From contig NZ_VTPZ01000004.1 of the NCBI RefSeq assembly GCF_008638305.1, positions 96,749 through 160,748 on the forward strand: a stretch of 64,000 bases of DNA. The letters are read 5' to 3'. Source of the stretch: Pseudomonas profundi (GTDB taxonomy: Bacteria; Pseudomonadota; Gammaproteobacteria; Pseudomonadales; Pseudomonadaceae). A program made the translations under genes and the position numbers. Below, piece by piece: positions 31,726-41,098 of this stretch. The first letter of the stretch is position 1. Every line of letters starts with the position of its first letter. Below the pieces are notes generated by a model that made no database searches, had not been told where the DNA came from, and worked only from the letters and a program-made list of their open reading frames with translations.

Positions 31726-33579
31726 TTACTTGGCGGTAGACGACGTTTTACGACTATTTAGAAGGTCTCGTAGCTGCTGTTTTTCCTCGGGAATGAGCGG
31801 CGAAACCGCCGACTTGTCGAGGAGCTTCTGAATCTGGCGATCGGTCTGTCGTGCCAGCAAGTTATTAATGGTGTCAAAAAACTGTTGTTCAAGGTTCGCA
31901 CTGGGAATATTTAACAACCATTCCTTTTCTGCGAGCTGATTCAACTGATCCCCCATTGCCGTCCCATGCCAGCGGGCCAGCAATTGAATTGTAGTCAGCG
32001 TTGGATTTTTTTGCAGGGCATCCACCAATGCCACAAGCAAAACAGCTTCATCCTCGTCCTCGTTTGCAAACTGGCTGGCCTGATTCACCAGGCCGGCGAG
32101 ATGCGGGTGATGCAATAGTGTTCTCGCTGCGTTAAGCAGCGGATTTTCAACACCATTGGACCTGGCCGCTGGTGCTGAACGCTTGCGATAGCTGCCGCGC
32201 GGTGATGAATCAGGTATCGGCTGATCTGCCCATGAGCTTGAGGGCTGCGGCTCGAATTCCTGATGGTCGGTGCCCGGCGGCGCTGCCGGCAATGCATCCA
32301 GATCCATGCCGGTTCTGGCTTCCAGGGATTGCCTGAGCAATCGCTGAAGCAGCGTGCCCGGCACCTGCTCGATAAGCGGCAAAGCCAGGCTGGCAAGATG
32401 TGCTTTGCCCTCAAGACTGTCCGGGTTGGCTTGTTCCGCCAGATGACGGAACAGATAATCCGTCAGCGTCACAGATTGCTGCGCCATGCGTGCACGAAAG
32501 CCATCCTGGCCCTCGTTGCGTACCAGGCTATCCGGATCCTGGCCCTCCGGAAGGAACATGAAGCGCACGTGCCGACCATCGTCGAGGACCGGTAAACAGC
32601 AGGTCAGGGCGCGCCAGGCTGCCTGGCGTCCGGCATTGTCGCCATCAAAACAGAACACCACGCTGTTCACGATGCGAAACAGCCGCTTGAGATGCTCCTC
32701 GCTGGTCGCGGTGCCCAGCGTCGCCACGGCATTGGAAATGCCATGTTGAGCCAGGGCGATCACGTCCATGTAGCCTTCAACCACCAGGATGTCATCGAGC
32801 TGGCGATTCTGCCGACGGGCTTCATATAACCCGTATAGCTCGCGGCCCTTGTGAAATACCGGCGTTTCAGGTGAATTCAGGTATTTGGGCTTGTCGTCAC
32901 CCAATACCCGTCCGCCGAAACCGATAACCCGTCCGCGGCTGTCGCGAATAGGAAAAGTGATGCGATCGCGAAAACGGTCATAGCGTTTGCCATTCTCGTT
33001 TTCAACCACCAGTCCCGCTTCCATCAGCGCCTTCTCTTCGGTGCTGTCGGTAGCCAGATGACCCATCAGGTTATTCCAGCCGGGCGGGGCGAAGCCGATG
33101 TCGTATAGCTTGGCAATCTGCCCTGACAGCCCGCGTTTTTTCAGATAGGTCACTGCGCGTTGGCGTTGCGAATGCTGGCGCAACTGTTGCCGGTAAAAGG
33201 CCGCGGCCTGATCAAGTAAGGCGTAAAGCGGACTGTCCTGGCGTGGCGCCCGGGGCGTTTGCTGACGCCCGTTGCGCTCTTCGCGTGGCACGTCGACGCC
33301 GAGGTTTCGAGCCAGTTCCTCAACCGCCTGGGGAAAGTCCAGGCGCTCGAAGTCCATGATGAAACTGACCGCATTGCCGCCGGCGCCGCATCCGAAACAG
33401 TAATAGAACTGCTTGTCCGGGCTTACGCTGAACGAGGGCGATTTTTCGTTATGGAACGGGCAGAGCGCAGAATAATTCTTGCCGGTCTTCTTCAGCTTCA
33501 GACGTGAACCGACAACCTCGACGATATCAGACCGTCCAAGCAAATCGTCGATGAAGCCTTGAGGGATCAACCCGGCCAT
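31726..33579 (-). CDS. dnaG: DNA primase
   Basis: A 617-residue primase that makes RNA primers at the replication fork. The zinc-binding CHC2 domain has C40, H43, C61 and C64 (CPFH and CFGC). The Toprim core has VVEGYMDVIAL near 265 and the DGDNAGR motif near 315. A linker near 430-470 precedes the C-terminal DnaB-binding domain. Length is slightly above E. coli DnaG (581) and normal for pseudomonads. Confidence 0.97.
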   Translation of the reverse strand: MAGLIPQGFIDDLLGRSDIVEVVGSRLKLKKTGKNYSALCPFHNEKSPSFSVSPDKQFYYCFGCGAGGNAVSFIMDFERLDFPQAVEELARNLGVDVPREERNGRQQTPRAPRQDSPLYALLDQAAAFYRQQLRQHSQRQRAVTYLKKRGLSGQIAKLYDIGFAPPGWNNLMGHLATDSTEEKALMEAGLVVENENGKRYDRFRDRITFPIRDSRGRVIGFGGRVLGDDKPKYLNSPETPVFHKGRELYGLYEARRQNRQLDDILVVEGYMDVIALAQHGISNAVATLGTATSEEHLKRLFRIVNSVVFCFDGDNAGRQAAWRALTCCLPVLDDGRHVRFMFLPEGQDPDSLVRNEGQDGFRARMAQQSVTLTDYLFRHLAEQANPDSLEGKAHLASLALPLIEQVPGTLLQRLLRQSLEARTGMDLDALPAAPPGTDHQEFEPQPSSSWADQPIPDSSPRGSYRKRSAPAARSNGVENPLLNAARTLLHHPHLAGLVNQASQFANEDEDEAVLLVALVDALQKNPTLTTIQLLARWHGTAMGDQLNQLAEKEWLLNIPSANLEQQFFDTINNLLARQTDRQIQKLLDKSAVSPLIPEEKQQLRDLLNSRKTSSTAK

Positions 33580-33762
33580 TCAAGCGTGCCTTGCGAGATT
33601 CTGAGTGGCTGCGCTCCGGTCGACGAGTGGTTGACCGGAGGCAAGACACTATAGCAGGGAACGCAAAAATCCAGCCAACTCCATGCTCTGGATGGCCGGA
33701 CATGCGTGCTCAGCTTCTAGTGTCAGCCTGTTGAATGCTGCGCCAGATGGCGTACATTCGCT

Positions 33763-33780
33763 GGGCCTGTGATCAGGCCC
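33763..33780 (-). terminator. Hairpin in the rpsU-dnaG gap
   Basis: A perfect 7 bp stem GGGCCTG / CAGGCCC with a four-base loop, 20 bp after the rpsU stop on the minus strand and without a T-run. In E. coli a partial terminator at this place keeps dnaG expression far below rpsU; this hairpin may do the same. Confidence 0.45.
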
Positions 33781-33800
33781 GACAGGTCAAGCGGCTAAAC

Positions 33801-34016
33801 TCAGTACAGACGCTCGCGACGGCGGTGCTCGCGTTGCAACTTCTTGGCGTGACGCTTGACGGCAGCTGCGGCTTTGCGCTTGCGTTCGGTAGTAGGCTTC
33901 TCATAGAACTCGCGGCGGCGGACTTCAGCCAGGACGCCAGCTTTTTCGCAGGAGCGCTTGAAACGACGCAGGGCCACGTCGAAGGGTTCGTTCTCTTTTA
34001 CTTTGACGGCAGGCAT
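33801..34016 (-). CDS. rpsU: 30S ribosomal protein S21
   Basis: A 71-residue basic ribosomal protein of the small subunit, needed for efficient initiation at leadered mRNAs. The sequence from [26 protein letters not shown] through the basic C-terminus ending RRRERLY is the canonical S21. It is the first gene of the rpsU-dnaG-rpoD operon; its promoter must lie in the 288 bp region shared with the divergent degV-like gene. Confidence 0.98.
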   Translation of the reverse strand: MPAVKVKENEPFDVALRRFKRSCEKAGVLAEVRRREFYEKPTTERKRKAAAAVKRHAKKLQREHRRRERLY

Positions 34017-34304
34017 TTCGTACCTTTCTAAGAAACTGTGCTGTGAGTGTCATTACAACGCTGTTGGCGGTTGCCTTCAGCGAATGCATTTCAAGGGGAC
34101 CGGATGTTACCGCCTTCATTGGGGAAAAGCAAAGGGTGATTGGCTTGTTTCGCGTGGACCAGCGCCCGGCGCTTTGCATAAGGAATCTGTAGGGGGCGAG
34201 ACGCTTGTATTGTATCGTCAGGCTGTACCAGAATGAAACGACCGCTGCGTATGGAAAACAGTCAGCGGAGCAAACGCAGTTATTGCTAACAATGGAGTGT
34301 TGCC

Positions 34305-35261
34305 ATGCGTGTGGGTCTGATTGTCGATTCGGCTTGCGAATTGCCGTATTCCTTTATCAAGGAAAACAACATCTTCATTCTTCCGGTCACGGTCAAGGTC
34401 GACGGCCACACCTTCGTCGATGACCACGATCCCCAGACCACCCGGCGCTTCTATGATAGCGGCTCCATGCAGCTGGGCCACCAGGCTACGACAGAAGCCT
34501 ACACCGTCGACCAGATCTACAATCTGTTCATGGGCGAAATCGTTAATCAGTACGATTTTGCATTCCTTGAAACCATTGCCGAAGACCGTAGCGAGATCTA
34601 TCAGAACGCGATAGCGGCGATGCACCGGATTATCGCCAGCTATCGGCCGCACCGGCAGGCCGCTGGGCTTAGCGGCAAGTTCTCGATGCGCGTAGTTAAC
34701 AGCAAAACCTTTTTTTCCGGGCAGGGATTGCTTGCGGCGCACACCGTTCATCTGATCAATCAGGGGATCGGCAAGAACCAGTTGCGTGAAGAGGTAAGTC
34801 ATTTTACCCAGCACATTTTTGGCTGCGCCATTCCGCGCGATCTCGAGTACATCAGGCAGCGCGGCAGGCAGCGGGGCGATAAAAGTGTGTCTGCGCTTCA
34901 GGCTTTCCTGGCCAAGCATTTGAAGATCACACCGCTACTGTGGGGCGCGGGGTCGGGCGAGGGGGGTGGACCGGTTTATCGGGGTCGCAGCTTCGAAGCG
35001 GCGGTCGAGCGCATGATCGACTATGCCTGCGCACGCATACGACAAGGACTTTTGTCGCCCTACGTGGTGTTCAGCGCCGGAATGGAAGAGCACGAAATGT
35101 TCGCCCTGCCGGGCTTCGATCGGCTGATTCAGACATGCAAGGAGCATGACGTCACGCTGCTGGCCTCGCCAGCCAATATCACCAGCAACATCTACGTAGG
35201 GCCTGGCGGCGCGGGCCTGGCGCTGGCTGCCGAGCCGCATCGCTTCGAGGACATGCGCTGA
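34305..35261 (+). CDS. DegV-family fatty-acid-binding protein
   Basis: A 318-residue protein of the DegV/EDD fold. LIVDSACELP at the start is the phosphate/fatty-acid binding loop (DSACELP for the common DSTADLP). TTEAYTVDQIYNLF and ASPANITSNIYVGPGGAGLAL are further family positions. In Firmicutes FakB proteins of this family hold a fatty acid for phosphorylation by FakA; no FakA is seen here, so the role is open. The arginine-rich segment near 184-191 and the length exceed typical FakB (about 285). It sits between divergent rpsU and tsaD, which I recall as direct neighbours in most pseudomonads. Confidence 0.8.
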   Translation: MRVGLIVDSACELPYSFIKENNIFILPVTVKVDGHTFVDDHDPQTTRRFYDSGSMQLGHQATTEAYTVDQIYNLFMGEIVNQYDFAFLETIAEDRSEIYQNAIAAMHRIIASYRPHRQAAGLSGKFSMRVVNSKTFFSGQGLLAAHTVHLINQGIGKNQLREEVSHFTQHIFGCAIPRDLEYIRQRGRQRGDKSVSALQAFLAKHLKITPLLWGAGSGEGGGPVYRGRSFEAAVERMIDYACARIRQGLLSPYVVFSAGMEEHEMFALPGFDRLIQTCKEHDVTLLASPANITSNIYVGPGGAGLALAAEPHRFEDMR

Positions 35262-35351
35262 GACAGTAAGCCCGGTTGGGCTGGAAAGGCTGGTCTGGGG
35301 CGGGCGCGGCGATTATCATGCGCGCCTGATTCTCCTCTGGCTGGGTTGTTT

Positions 35352-36377
35352 ATGCGTGTCCTGGGTATCGAAACCTCCTGCGATGAAACCGGCATTGCGC
35401 TGTATGACAGCGAGCGTGGGCTGCTGGCTGACGCTCTGTTCAGTCAGATCGATCTGCACCGCGTATACGGTGGGGTTGTGCCGGAGCTGGCATCGCGCGA
35501 CCACGTGAAGCGATTGGTGCCGCTCATGCGCGAGGTATTCGAGCGTGCCGGCATTGCCCATGGCGATGTTGACGGTGTGGCCTACACCGCTGGCCCAGGA
35601 CTGGTCGGCGCTCTGTTGGTGGGTGGCGCCTGTGCCCGCGCGCTGGCCTTTGCATGGCGAGTGCCCGCGCTTGGAGTCCATCACATGGAAGGTCACCTGT
35701 TGGCTCCCATGCTGGAAGAGCATCCTCCGGCGTTTCCCTTCGTCGCTCTGCTGGTATCCGGCGGTCATACGCAGCTGGTCCGGGTGGACGGTATTGGCCA
35801 GTATCAGCTGCTGGGTGAATCCCTGGACGACGCAGCGGGTGAGGCTTTCGACAAGACCGCCAAGCTCATGGGTCTGCCGTATCCCGGCGGGCCCGAAATC
35901 GCTCGGATGGCGCAGACAGGTCAGGCCGGACGCTTTGTGTTTCCGCGCCCGATGACCGATCGGCCGGGTCTGGATTTCAGCTTCAGCGGCCTCAAGACCG
36001 CTACCTTGAATGCATGGCAGAAAGGCGTGCGCGAGGGCGACGACTCCGAGCAGACGCGCTGCGATATCGCCCTTGCCTTCGAACAGGCGGTGGTGGACAC
36101 CCTGACCATCAAGTGCCGACGCGCGCTGAAGAGCACCGGGCTGAAACGTCTGGTGATAGCCGGCGGCGTCAGTGCCAATCGCCATCTGCGCGATTCCTTG
36201 CAGCACATGGCGTCTGGGCTCAAAGGTGAACTGTTCTATGCCCGTCCGGCGTTCTGTACGGATAACGGCGCGATGATCGCCTATGCTGGATGGCAGCGTT
36301 TGAAGGCTGGGCAGTCTGATCAGGGCGGTATCGAGGCGCGGGCACGTTGGCCAATGGATCAGCTGCCGCCGCTTTAG
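35352..36377 (+). CDS. tsaD: tRNA N6-adenosine threonylcarbamoyltransferase
   Basis: A 341-residue catalytic subunit of the TsaBDE complex. It transfers the threonylcarbamoyl group to A37 of ANN-decoding tRNAs, including the tRNA-Ile2 in this window. The metal ligands H111 and H115 are in HHMEGH, and [10 protein letters not shown] opens the protein. ASKH-fold motifs such as LVSGGHTQL and [10 protein letters not shown] are present. The ATG at 35352 is preferred to a TTG two codons earlier. The stop codon TAG at 36375-36377 coincides with the left end of the palindromic element downstream. Confidence 0.97.
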   Translation: MRVLGIETSCDETGIALYDSERGLLADALFSQIDLHRVYGGVVPELASRDHVKRLVPLMREVFERAGIAHGDVDGVAYTAGPGLVGALLVGGACARALAFAWRVPALGVHHMEGHLLAPMLEEHPPAFPFVALLVSGGHTQLVRVDGIGQYQLLGESLDDAAGEAFDKTAKLMGLPYPGGPEIARMAQTGQAGRFVFPRPMTDRPGLDFSFSGLKTATLNAWQKGVREGDDSEQTRCDIALAFEQAVVDTLTIKCRRALKSTGLKRLVIAGGVSANRHLRDSLQHMASGLKGELFYARPAFCTDNGAMIAYAGWQRLKAGQSDQGGIEARARWPMDQLPPL

Positions 36378-36561
36378 GGTCTGTTCCCGTTTCATCGCGG
36401 CCCCGCCCCAAGGGTTGCGTGTCAAATGACGCCATGCGGCGTTGCGGGACTCGGTAAGGGAACAACCATTACCTGCGCCTCGCGCCTTGCGGAACGCCGC
36501 CCGGCCTGGCGCCATTTGACACAGCAACGCGGCTCGCGATGAAACGGGAACAGAGACCCTA
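36375..36561. mobile_element. 187 bp long-palindrome, MITE-like element
   Basis: The ends are near-perfect inverted copies: 36375-36399 and 36535-36561, both reading TAGGGTCT and then GTTCCCGTTTCATCGCG inward, with two extra bases in the right arm. Inside are further nested arms, 36413-36433 with 36508-36529, and 36436-36443 with 36493-36500. TA is duplicated at both edges, as expected for insertion at a TA target. No protein is encoded. The two outermost TAG triplets are the stop codons of tsaD and of the convergent plsY. It could also act as a bidirectional terminator. Identification as a MITE is inference from structure. Confidence 0.65.
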
Positions 36562-37143
36562 ACGCTTGAAGCGGTTCTCTGTGCCGTCGAGCAGGCGGCC
36601 AATATTGAGTCGATGACGCAGCAATATGAGACCAACCATCAAGCTGACCGGGCCGAGCAATTCTGGTGCATACCAGGCGAGCCAGGGCAGCATTCCTATG
36701 CTGGCGACCAACGAGGCAAGAGACGCCATGCGTTCTACGCTAAAGGTTATCAGCCATAATGTTGCGGCAAGTAGTGCAGCGGGCCAGGAAAGCATCAGCA
36801 TCACCCCTGCGGCAGCGGCTACGCCTTTGCCGCCGCGAAACTGATGATAGAGGGGTAGAACGTGGCCGGTAACTGCTGCCAGTCCGACCAGCCCCTGGGC
36901 AAACAGCCCCAGCTCGCAGCGAGCTGCCAGCCAAACGGCAAGAGCGCCCTTGCCGATATCGCAGATCAGGGTGGCGAAGGCCAGCGGACGGTTACCCAGG
37001 CGCAGCATATTGCTCGCCCCAGGATTACCGGATCCGATATGGCGCGGATCAGGCAAATGGCCAAGGCGGCTGAACAGCACGGCGAAGGACACCGAGCCGA
37101 GCAGATAGGCAGCGATAAGTAACAATGGCAGTGCGACGGACAT
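36559..37143 (-). CDS. plsY: Glycerol-3-phosphate acyltransferase PlsY
   Basis: A 194-residue inner-membrane enzyme with five hydrophobic helices. It acylates glycerol-3-phosphate from acyl-phosphate, the first step of phospholipid synthesis. The three catalytic loops are present: GSGNPGASNMLR near 38-49, GHVLPLYHQFRGGKGVAAAAG near 92-112, and the C-terminal RHRLNIGRLLDGTENRF. The stop TAG (minus strand, 36559-36561) lies on the end of the palindromic element. It is divergent from folB with 50 bp between the starts. Confidence 0.95.
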   Translation of the reverse strand: MSVALPLLLIAAYLLGSVSFAVLFSRLGHLPDPRHIGSGNPGASNMLRLGNRPLAFATLICDIGKGALAVWLAARCELGLFAQGLVGLAAVTGHVLPLYHQFRGGKGVAAAAGVMLMLSWPAALLAATLWLITFSVERMASLASLVASIGMLPWLAWYAPELLGPVSLMVGLILLRHRLNIGRLLDGTENRFKR

Positions 37144-37193
37144 GGCGCTGAGTCATGACGAAAACCAGATTGTAGTCGATAGCGGAGTAATCA

Positions 37194-37553
37194 GTGGACC
37201 AGATATTCATCAACGGCCTGGCCGTGGACGCAGTAATCGGCGTGTACGATTGGGAGCGCGATATACGCCAGCGCCTGATTGTTGATCTGGATATGGGTTG
37301 GAATATCGCCCCTGCGGCCGCCACTGACGATTTAGGCGCCACGCTGAACTACGCCGCAGTAAGCCAGCGCATCACTGATTATGTTTCAGCCAGCAGCTTC
37401 GGTCTGGTCGAGACGCTGGCAGAACGGTTGGCAGCATTGATCATGCAGGAGTTCTCGGTACCCTGGTTGCGTTTGCGCATCAATAAACCGGGTGCTGTGC
37501 CGGGGGCGGCCGGCGGTGTTGGTGTGCTGATCGAGCGCGGAGCTCAATCTTGA
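37194..37553 (+). CDS. folB: Dihydroneopterin aldolase
   Basis: A 119-residue folate enzyme. It cleaves dihydroneopterin to 6-hydroxymethyl-dihydropterin and glycolaldehyde. INGLAVDAVIGVYDWERDIRQRL is the standard N-terminus, the catalytic glutamate lies in the DWER segment, and INKPGAVPGA near 95-104 carries the conserved lysine. It begins with GTG, with GGAG about 8 bp upstream. It overlaps folK by 1 bp (TGATG). Confidence 0.95.
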   Translation: MDQIFINGLAVDAVIGVYDWERDIRQRLIVDLDMGWNIAPAAATDDLGATLNYAAVSQRITDYVSASSFGLVETLAERLAALIMQEFSVPWLRLRINKPGAVPGAAGGVGVLIERGAQS

Positions 37554-38095
37554 TGACCGCGATCTTCCTGGGCGTTGGCAGCAATCTTGACCGTGATCGT
37601 CACCTGACACGCGGTCTGGATGCGCTTGAGCAATTGCTGGGCCCCCTTGATCTGTCACCGGTTTTTGAGAGCGAAGCGGTAGGGGTGCTGGGCCGACGGT
37701 TCTTCAATATGGTGGTCGGCGCCGAGACGCGCCTGCCGCTCGCCGATCTGCAGGCCGCATTGAAAGCAATCGAGGCCGCTTGCGGTCGCCGGGAAACCAA
37801 TGTCCCGGGGCGAGTAACGCTGGATATCGATATTCTGGTATACGGCAGTTTGACCGGGATACATCAGGGCATTCTGTTGCCCCGACGTGAAACTGCACGC
37901 AACGCCTTTGTGCTCTGGCCGTTGGCGCTGCTCGCCCCGCATGCGATTCTTCCCGGCACCGCTCAGCGCTACGCCGAGCTATGGGCTGGCTGGCAGGGCG
38001 ATCAGTCGCTGTGGCCCGTGCCCTTTGAATGGTGCGGCCGGGCACTGACACCGGGCGAGTTGATCTCGGCGCATCGGCCCTCCCAGGCGCTCTGA
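37553..38095 (+). CDS. folK: Hydroxymethyldihydropterin pyrophosphokinase
   Basis: A 180-residue HPPK that transfers pyrophosphate from ATP to 6-hydroxymethyl-dihydropterin. FLGVGSNLDRDRHL at the N-terminus and SPVFESEAVG near 36 are family text. The magnesium-binding aspartates lie in TLDIDILVYG near 90-99, and LLPRRE follows. It starts at the ATG overlapping the folB stop; a TTG one codon earlier is less likely. The two genes supply consecutive folate steps. Confidence 0.93.
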   Translation: MTAIFLGVGSNLDRDRHLTRGLDALEQLLGPLDLSPVFESEAVGVLGRRFFNMVVGAETRLPLADLQAALKAIEAACGRRETNVPGRVTLDIDILVYGSLTGIHQGILLPRRETARNAFVLWPLALLAPHAILPGTAQRYAELWAGWQGDQSLWPVPFEWCGRALTPGELISAHRPSQAL

Positions 38096-38105
38096 TCCTC
38101 TCTCC

Positions 38106-39311
38106 TCAGGGGTTACCGAAAGCTTCTCGATAAGCAGCCAATGCGCGGCTGCGCTCGCGATCCAGCGCTGCCCCGAGCTCTGCGCCCTGAAATCCCTGCT
38201 CGAGCAATGGCTGAATGCTGACCTGGCGTGCCGTATCGGCTGCCGAACGCAGATATTCAGCCTGTGGGTAAGACCGAGTATCGGGACTGGCTACTGCCCT
38301 GGCATCCGCTTCACCAACTAACAACAGCTGTTCGAAGCGCTCTGGCCTGCGGTAGATATCCACGGATTTGAACAGCTGCATCAACGCTTCTGGCGACAGC
38401 TCGGGACCGCTATGGATCGATGGAAGATGATCGCAGGCCAGCAGGGCTAGATCCTGGCAGTCACGGGGCGCCTTGCAGCGCTGGTTTACTCGCTTCACCA
38501 GGGCGTGCGCGCTGTCTTGCGGCGAGGCGTCTCTCCCCACATCAAGCAGCAAGCAGGCCCAGCGACCGGCGAGCGGCATATCCATATTGGCTGCAATGCG
38601 CAGCCGTTCCAACAGCCGCTTGCCCAAGCTCCCGATGGGCTCGGGGAATGGGTCGTCGAATAGCTCGCCGAGTTCAGGGAAAAGTTTTTCCAGCGCGCAG
38701 CACGCACGCAGAACCTCCACGAAGACCTCGGGATACGGTTCCATCAGGGCGCGGCTGATCTCCTTCCAGCTGCGCTCGGCGGTTAATGCTTCGAGCTCGC
38801 CGGAAGTCGCCAGCTGTCGCATCAGTTCGCGGGTTTCCTCGGCCACGGTAAACCCCAGGCCTGCGTAGCGCGCAGTGAATCGCGCGACGCGTAGCACGCG
38901 CAGAGGATCTTCGGCGAATGCCGGTGAAACGTGACGCAGGACGCGCGCCTCAAGGTCCCTTTGTCCGCCATAGGGATCGATCAATGCTCCGTCTTCAGCC
39001 TGAGCCATGGCGTTGACTGTCAGGTCGCGGCGTATGAGGTCTTCTTCGATGGTCACGTCGGGGCTGGTGTGAAAAGTGAAACCGCCATAGCCGCGGCCGC
39101 TCTTGCGTTCGGTGCGGGCAAGCGCGTATTCCTCGCCGGAGCCAGGCTCGAGGAAAACCGGGAAATCCTGCCCAACGGGCCGAAAACCAGCTTCTCGCAT
39201 CATTTCCGGCGTGGCGCCCACAACAACCCAGTCGCGTTCAGTCACGGGCCTGCCGAGCAACTGGTCACGCACGGCCCCGCCCACCAGATATTTGGTGAAG
39301 TGTTTTTTCAT
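38106..39311 (-). CDS. cca: CCA-adding tRNA nucleotidyltransferase (HD site lost)
   Basis: A 401-residue class II CCA enzyme that adds or repairs the tRNA 3' [17 protein letters not shown] near 7-20, the catalytic ERDWVVVGA (D27 region), [10 protein letters not shown] and the [16 protein letters not shown] helix are intact. The C-terminal half aligns with the HD-domain region of E. coli Cca, but the CHDLGKG metal motif reads LLDVGRD, so the 2',3'-cyclic phosphodiesterase and phosphatase activities are probably absent. It converges on folK with 10 bp between the stops. Confidence 0.93.
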   Translation of the reverse strand: MKKHFTKYLVGGAVRDQLLGRPVTERDWVVVGATPEMMREAGFRPVGQDFPVFLEPGSGEEYALARTERKSGRGYGGFTFHTSPDVTIEEDLIRRDLTVNAMAQAEDGALIDPYGGQRDLEARVLRHVSPAFAEDPLRVLRVARFTARYAGLGFTVAEETRELMRQLATSGELEALTAERSWKEISRALMEPYPEVFVEVLRACCALEKLFPELGELFDDPFPEPIGSLGKRLLERLRIAANMDMPLAGRWACLLLDVGRDASPQDSAHALVKRVNQRCKAPRDCQDLALLACDHLPSIHSGPELSPEALMQLFKSVDIYRRPERFEQLLLVGEADARAVASPDTRSYPQAEYLRSAADTARQVSIQPLLEQGFQGAELGAALDRERSRALAAYREAFGNP

Positions 39312-39393
39312 GCGCAGACTCTAAGGCATTTTTTGCGGCCAGACCACGGGAAGGCCGTCGCCTGGGTTGGAGATTATCGCTGGCACGATTGCC

Positions 39394-39421
39394 CGCGGCC
39401 CGAGGCGCTCGACAGCCCCAG
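39394..39421 (+). repeat. 28 bp direct repeat, copy 1
   Basis: Identical to 39509-39536 in all 28 positions; the sequence begins CGCGGCCCGAGGCGCTCGAC. Both copies lie in the 233 bp gap between spoVR and cca. No coding sequence lies between them. Confidence 0.75.
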
Positions 39422-39508
39422 GAGGCAGCGGATGTCCCTGGGGGTGTAGCGCGCCTGCGTTACGCCGGGTTTGAGTTTGTCGCTGATGCAATTGCCGTCG
39501 AGTCCGAT

Positions 39509-39536
39509 CGCGGCCCGAGGCGCTCGACAGCCCCAG
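39509..39536 (+). repeat. 28 bp direct repeat, copy 2
   Basis: Exact copy of 39394-39421, 115 bp downstream in the same orientation. It ends 8 bp before the stop codon of the minus-strand spoVR gene, so it forms part of that mRNA's 3' end. Confidence 0.75.
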
Positions 39537-39544
39537 AGATGCAA

Positions 39545-41098
39545 TCAGATCGGTGGAATGTTCATATCGAAACGGGGAATCCGTTCCTCTTCCCGGGATG
39601 GGCGCGGCGGAATATGTGCTTCGCCGACCACGGTATCGCCATCGAGACTTTGCAGATGGATATCGAAACCCCACAGCCTGTGCAGATGCCGCAGCATTTC
39701 GTCGGTGGTCTCACCAAGCGGTTTGCCTTCGTGTCGCTGGTGGCGAAGGCTGAGTGAGCGGTCTCCGCGCCGGTCTACTTCCCAGACCTGGATGTTCGGC
39801 TCGCGATTGCCCAGGTTGTATTGCGCCGCGAGGTATTCGCGTACGACCCGATACCCTTCATCGTCATGGATCGCGGCAATTTCCAGATAGTCTCGCTTTT
39901 CATCATCGACGACTGCAAACAGCTTCAGATCACGGATCACCTTGGGCGACAAAAACTGCAGGATGAAGCTTTCATCCTTGAAGGTGTGCATGGCGAACTT
40001 GATGGTTTCCAGCCAATCACTGCCGGCAATGTCCGGGAACCAGCGGCGGTCTTCTTCTGTAGGGTCCTCACAGATGCGGCGAATGTCCTGCATCATGGCG
40101 AAGCCCAGGGTGTATGGGTTAATGCCGCTGTACCAGTTGCTGTCAAAGGGCGGCTGGTAGATGACACTGGTATGCGATTGCAGGAACTCGATCATGAAGC
40201 CATCGGTGACCTTGCCTTCGTCATACATATGATTGAGCAGGGTGTAGTGCCAGAAGGTGGCCCACCCTTCATTCATTACCTGGGTCTGGCGCTGGGGATA
40301 GAAGTACTGTGCGATCTTACGCACGATACGAATGACTTCACGCTGCCAGGGCTCAAGCAAGGGCGCGTTCTTTTCAATGAAATACAGCAGATTTTCCTGC
40401 GGCTCGCTGGGATAGCGTGGCTCTTCGCGCTGTTCGCTGGCATGGTTCGGATTGACCGGGATAGTCCGCCACAGATCGTTGACCTGCCGCTGCATATGCT
40501 CTTCGCGCTCAATCTGACGCCGGCGTTCTTCCTCAGCGGAGATCGGATAGGGCCGCTTGTACCGGTCAACCCCATAATTCATCAGGGCATGGCAGGAGTC
40601 GAGCAGATCTTCCACCGCGTCGATGCCGTGACGTTCTTCGCAGCGCGAAATGTACTGTTTGGCAAAGACCAGGTAGTCGACAATGGCGCTGGCATCTGTC
40701 CAGGTCTTGAACAGATAGTTGCCCTTGAAAAAGGAGTTATGACCGTAGCAGGCGTGGGCAATGACCAGCGCCTGCATGGTCATGGTGTTCTCTTCCATCA
40801 GATAGGCAATACAGGGATCGGAGTTGATCACGATCTCGTAGGCCAGGCCCATCTGGCCTCGGGTGTAGTTTTTCTCTGTGTGCAGGAAGTGCTTGCCGTA
40901 GGACCAGTGGTGGTAGCCCAGCGGCATGCCTACCGAGGCGTAGGCATCCATCATCTGCTCTGCGGTGATGACCTCGATCTGGTTCGGGTAGGTGTCCAGG
41001 CCGTAGATGTCATGCGCGATGCGGCCGATCTCCCTGTCATATTCACGGATCAGGTCGAAGGTCCATTCCGAGCCGGTTGAAATCGGTTGCCGGTTCAT
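39545..41098 (-). CDS. SpoVR-family protein
   Basis: A 517-residue protein of the SpoVR/YcgB family. The long stretch from [18 protein letters not shown] onward is diagnostic, and [41 protein letters not shown] text lies near 64-100. In non-sporulating bacteria it is always linked to YeaH and PrkA and is expressed under nutrient stress; its biochemical activity is not established. The start overlaps the yeaH stop by 4 bp. Confidence 0.93.
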   Translation of the reverse strand: MNRQPISTGSEWTFDLIREYDREIGRIAHDIYGLDTYPNQIEVITAEQMMDAYASVGMPLGYHHWSYGKHFLHTEKNYTRGQMGLAYEIVINSDPCIAYLMEENTMTMQALVIAHACYGHNSFFKGNYLFKTWTDASAIVDYLVFAKQYISRCEERHGIDAVEDLLDSCHALMNYGVDRYKRPYPISAEEERRRQIEREEHMQRQVNDLWRTIPVNPNHASEQREEPRYPSEPQENLLYFIEKNAPLLEPWQREVIRIVRKIAQYFYPQRQTQVMNEGWATFWHYTLLNHMYDEGKVTDGFMIEFLQSHTSVIYQPPFDSNWYSGINPYTLGFAMMQDIRRICEDPTEEDRRWFPDIAGSDWLETIKFAMHTFKDESFILQFLSPKVIRDLKLFAVVDDEKRDYLEIAAIHDDEGYRVVREYLAAQYNLGNREPNIQVWEVDRRGDRSLSLRHQRHEGKPLGETTDEMLRHLHRLWGFDIHLQSLDGDTVVGEAHIPPRPSREEERIPRFDMNIPPI

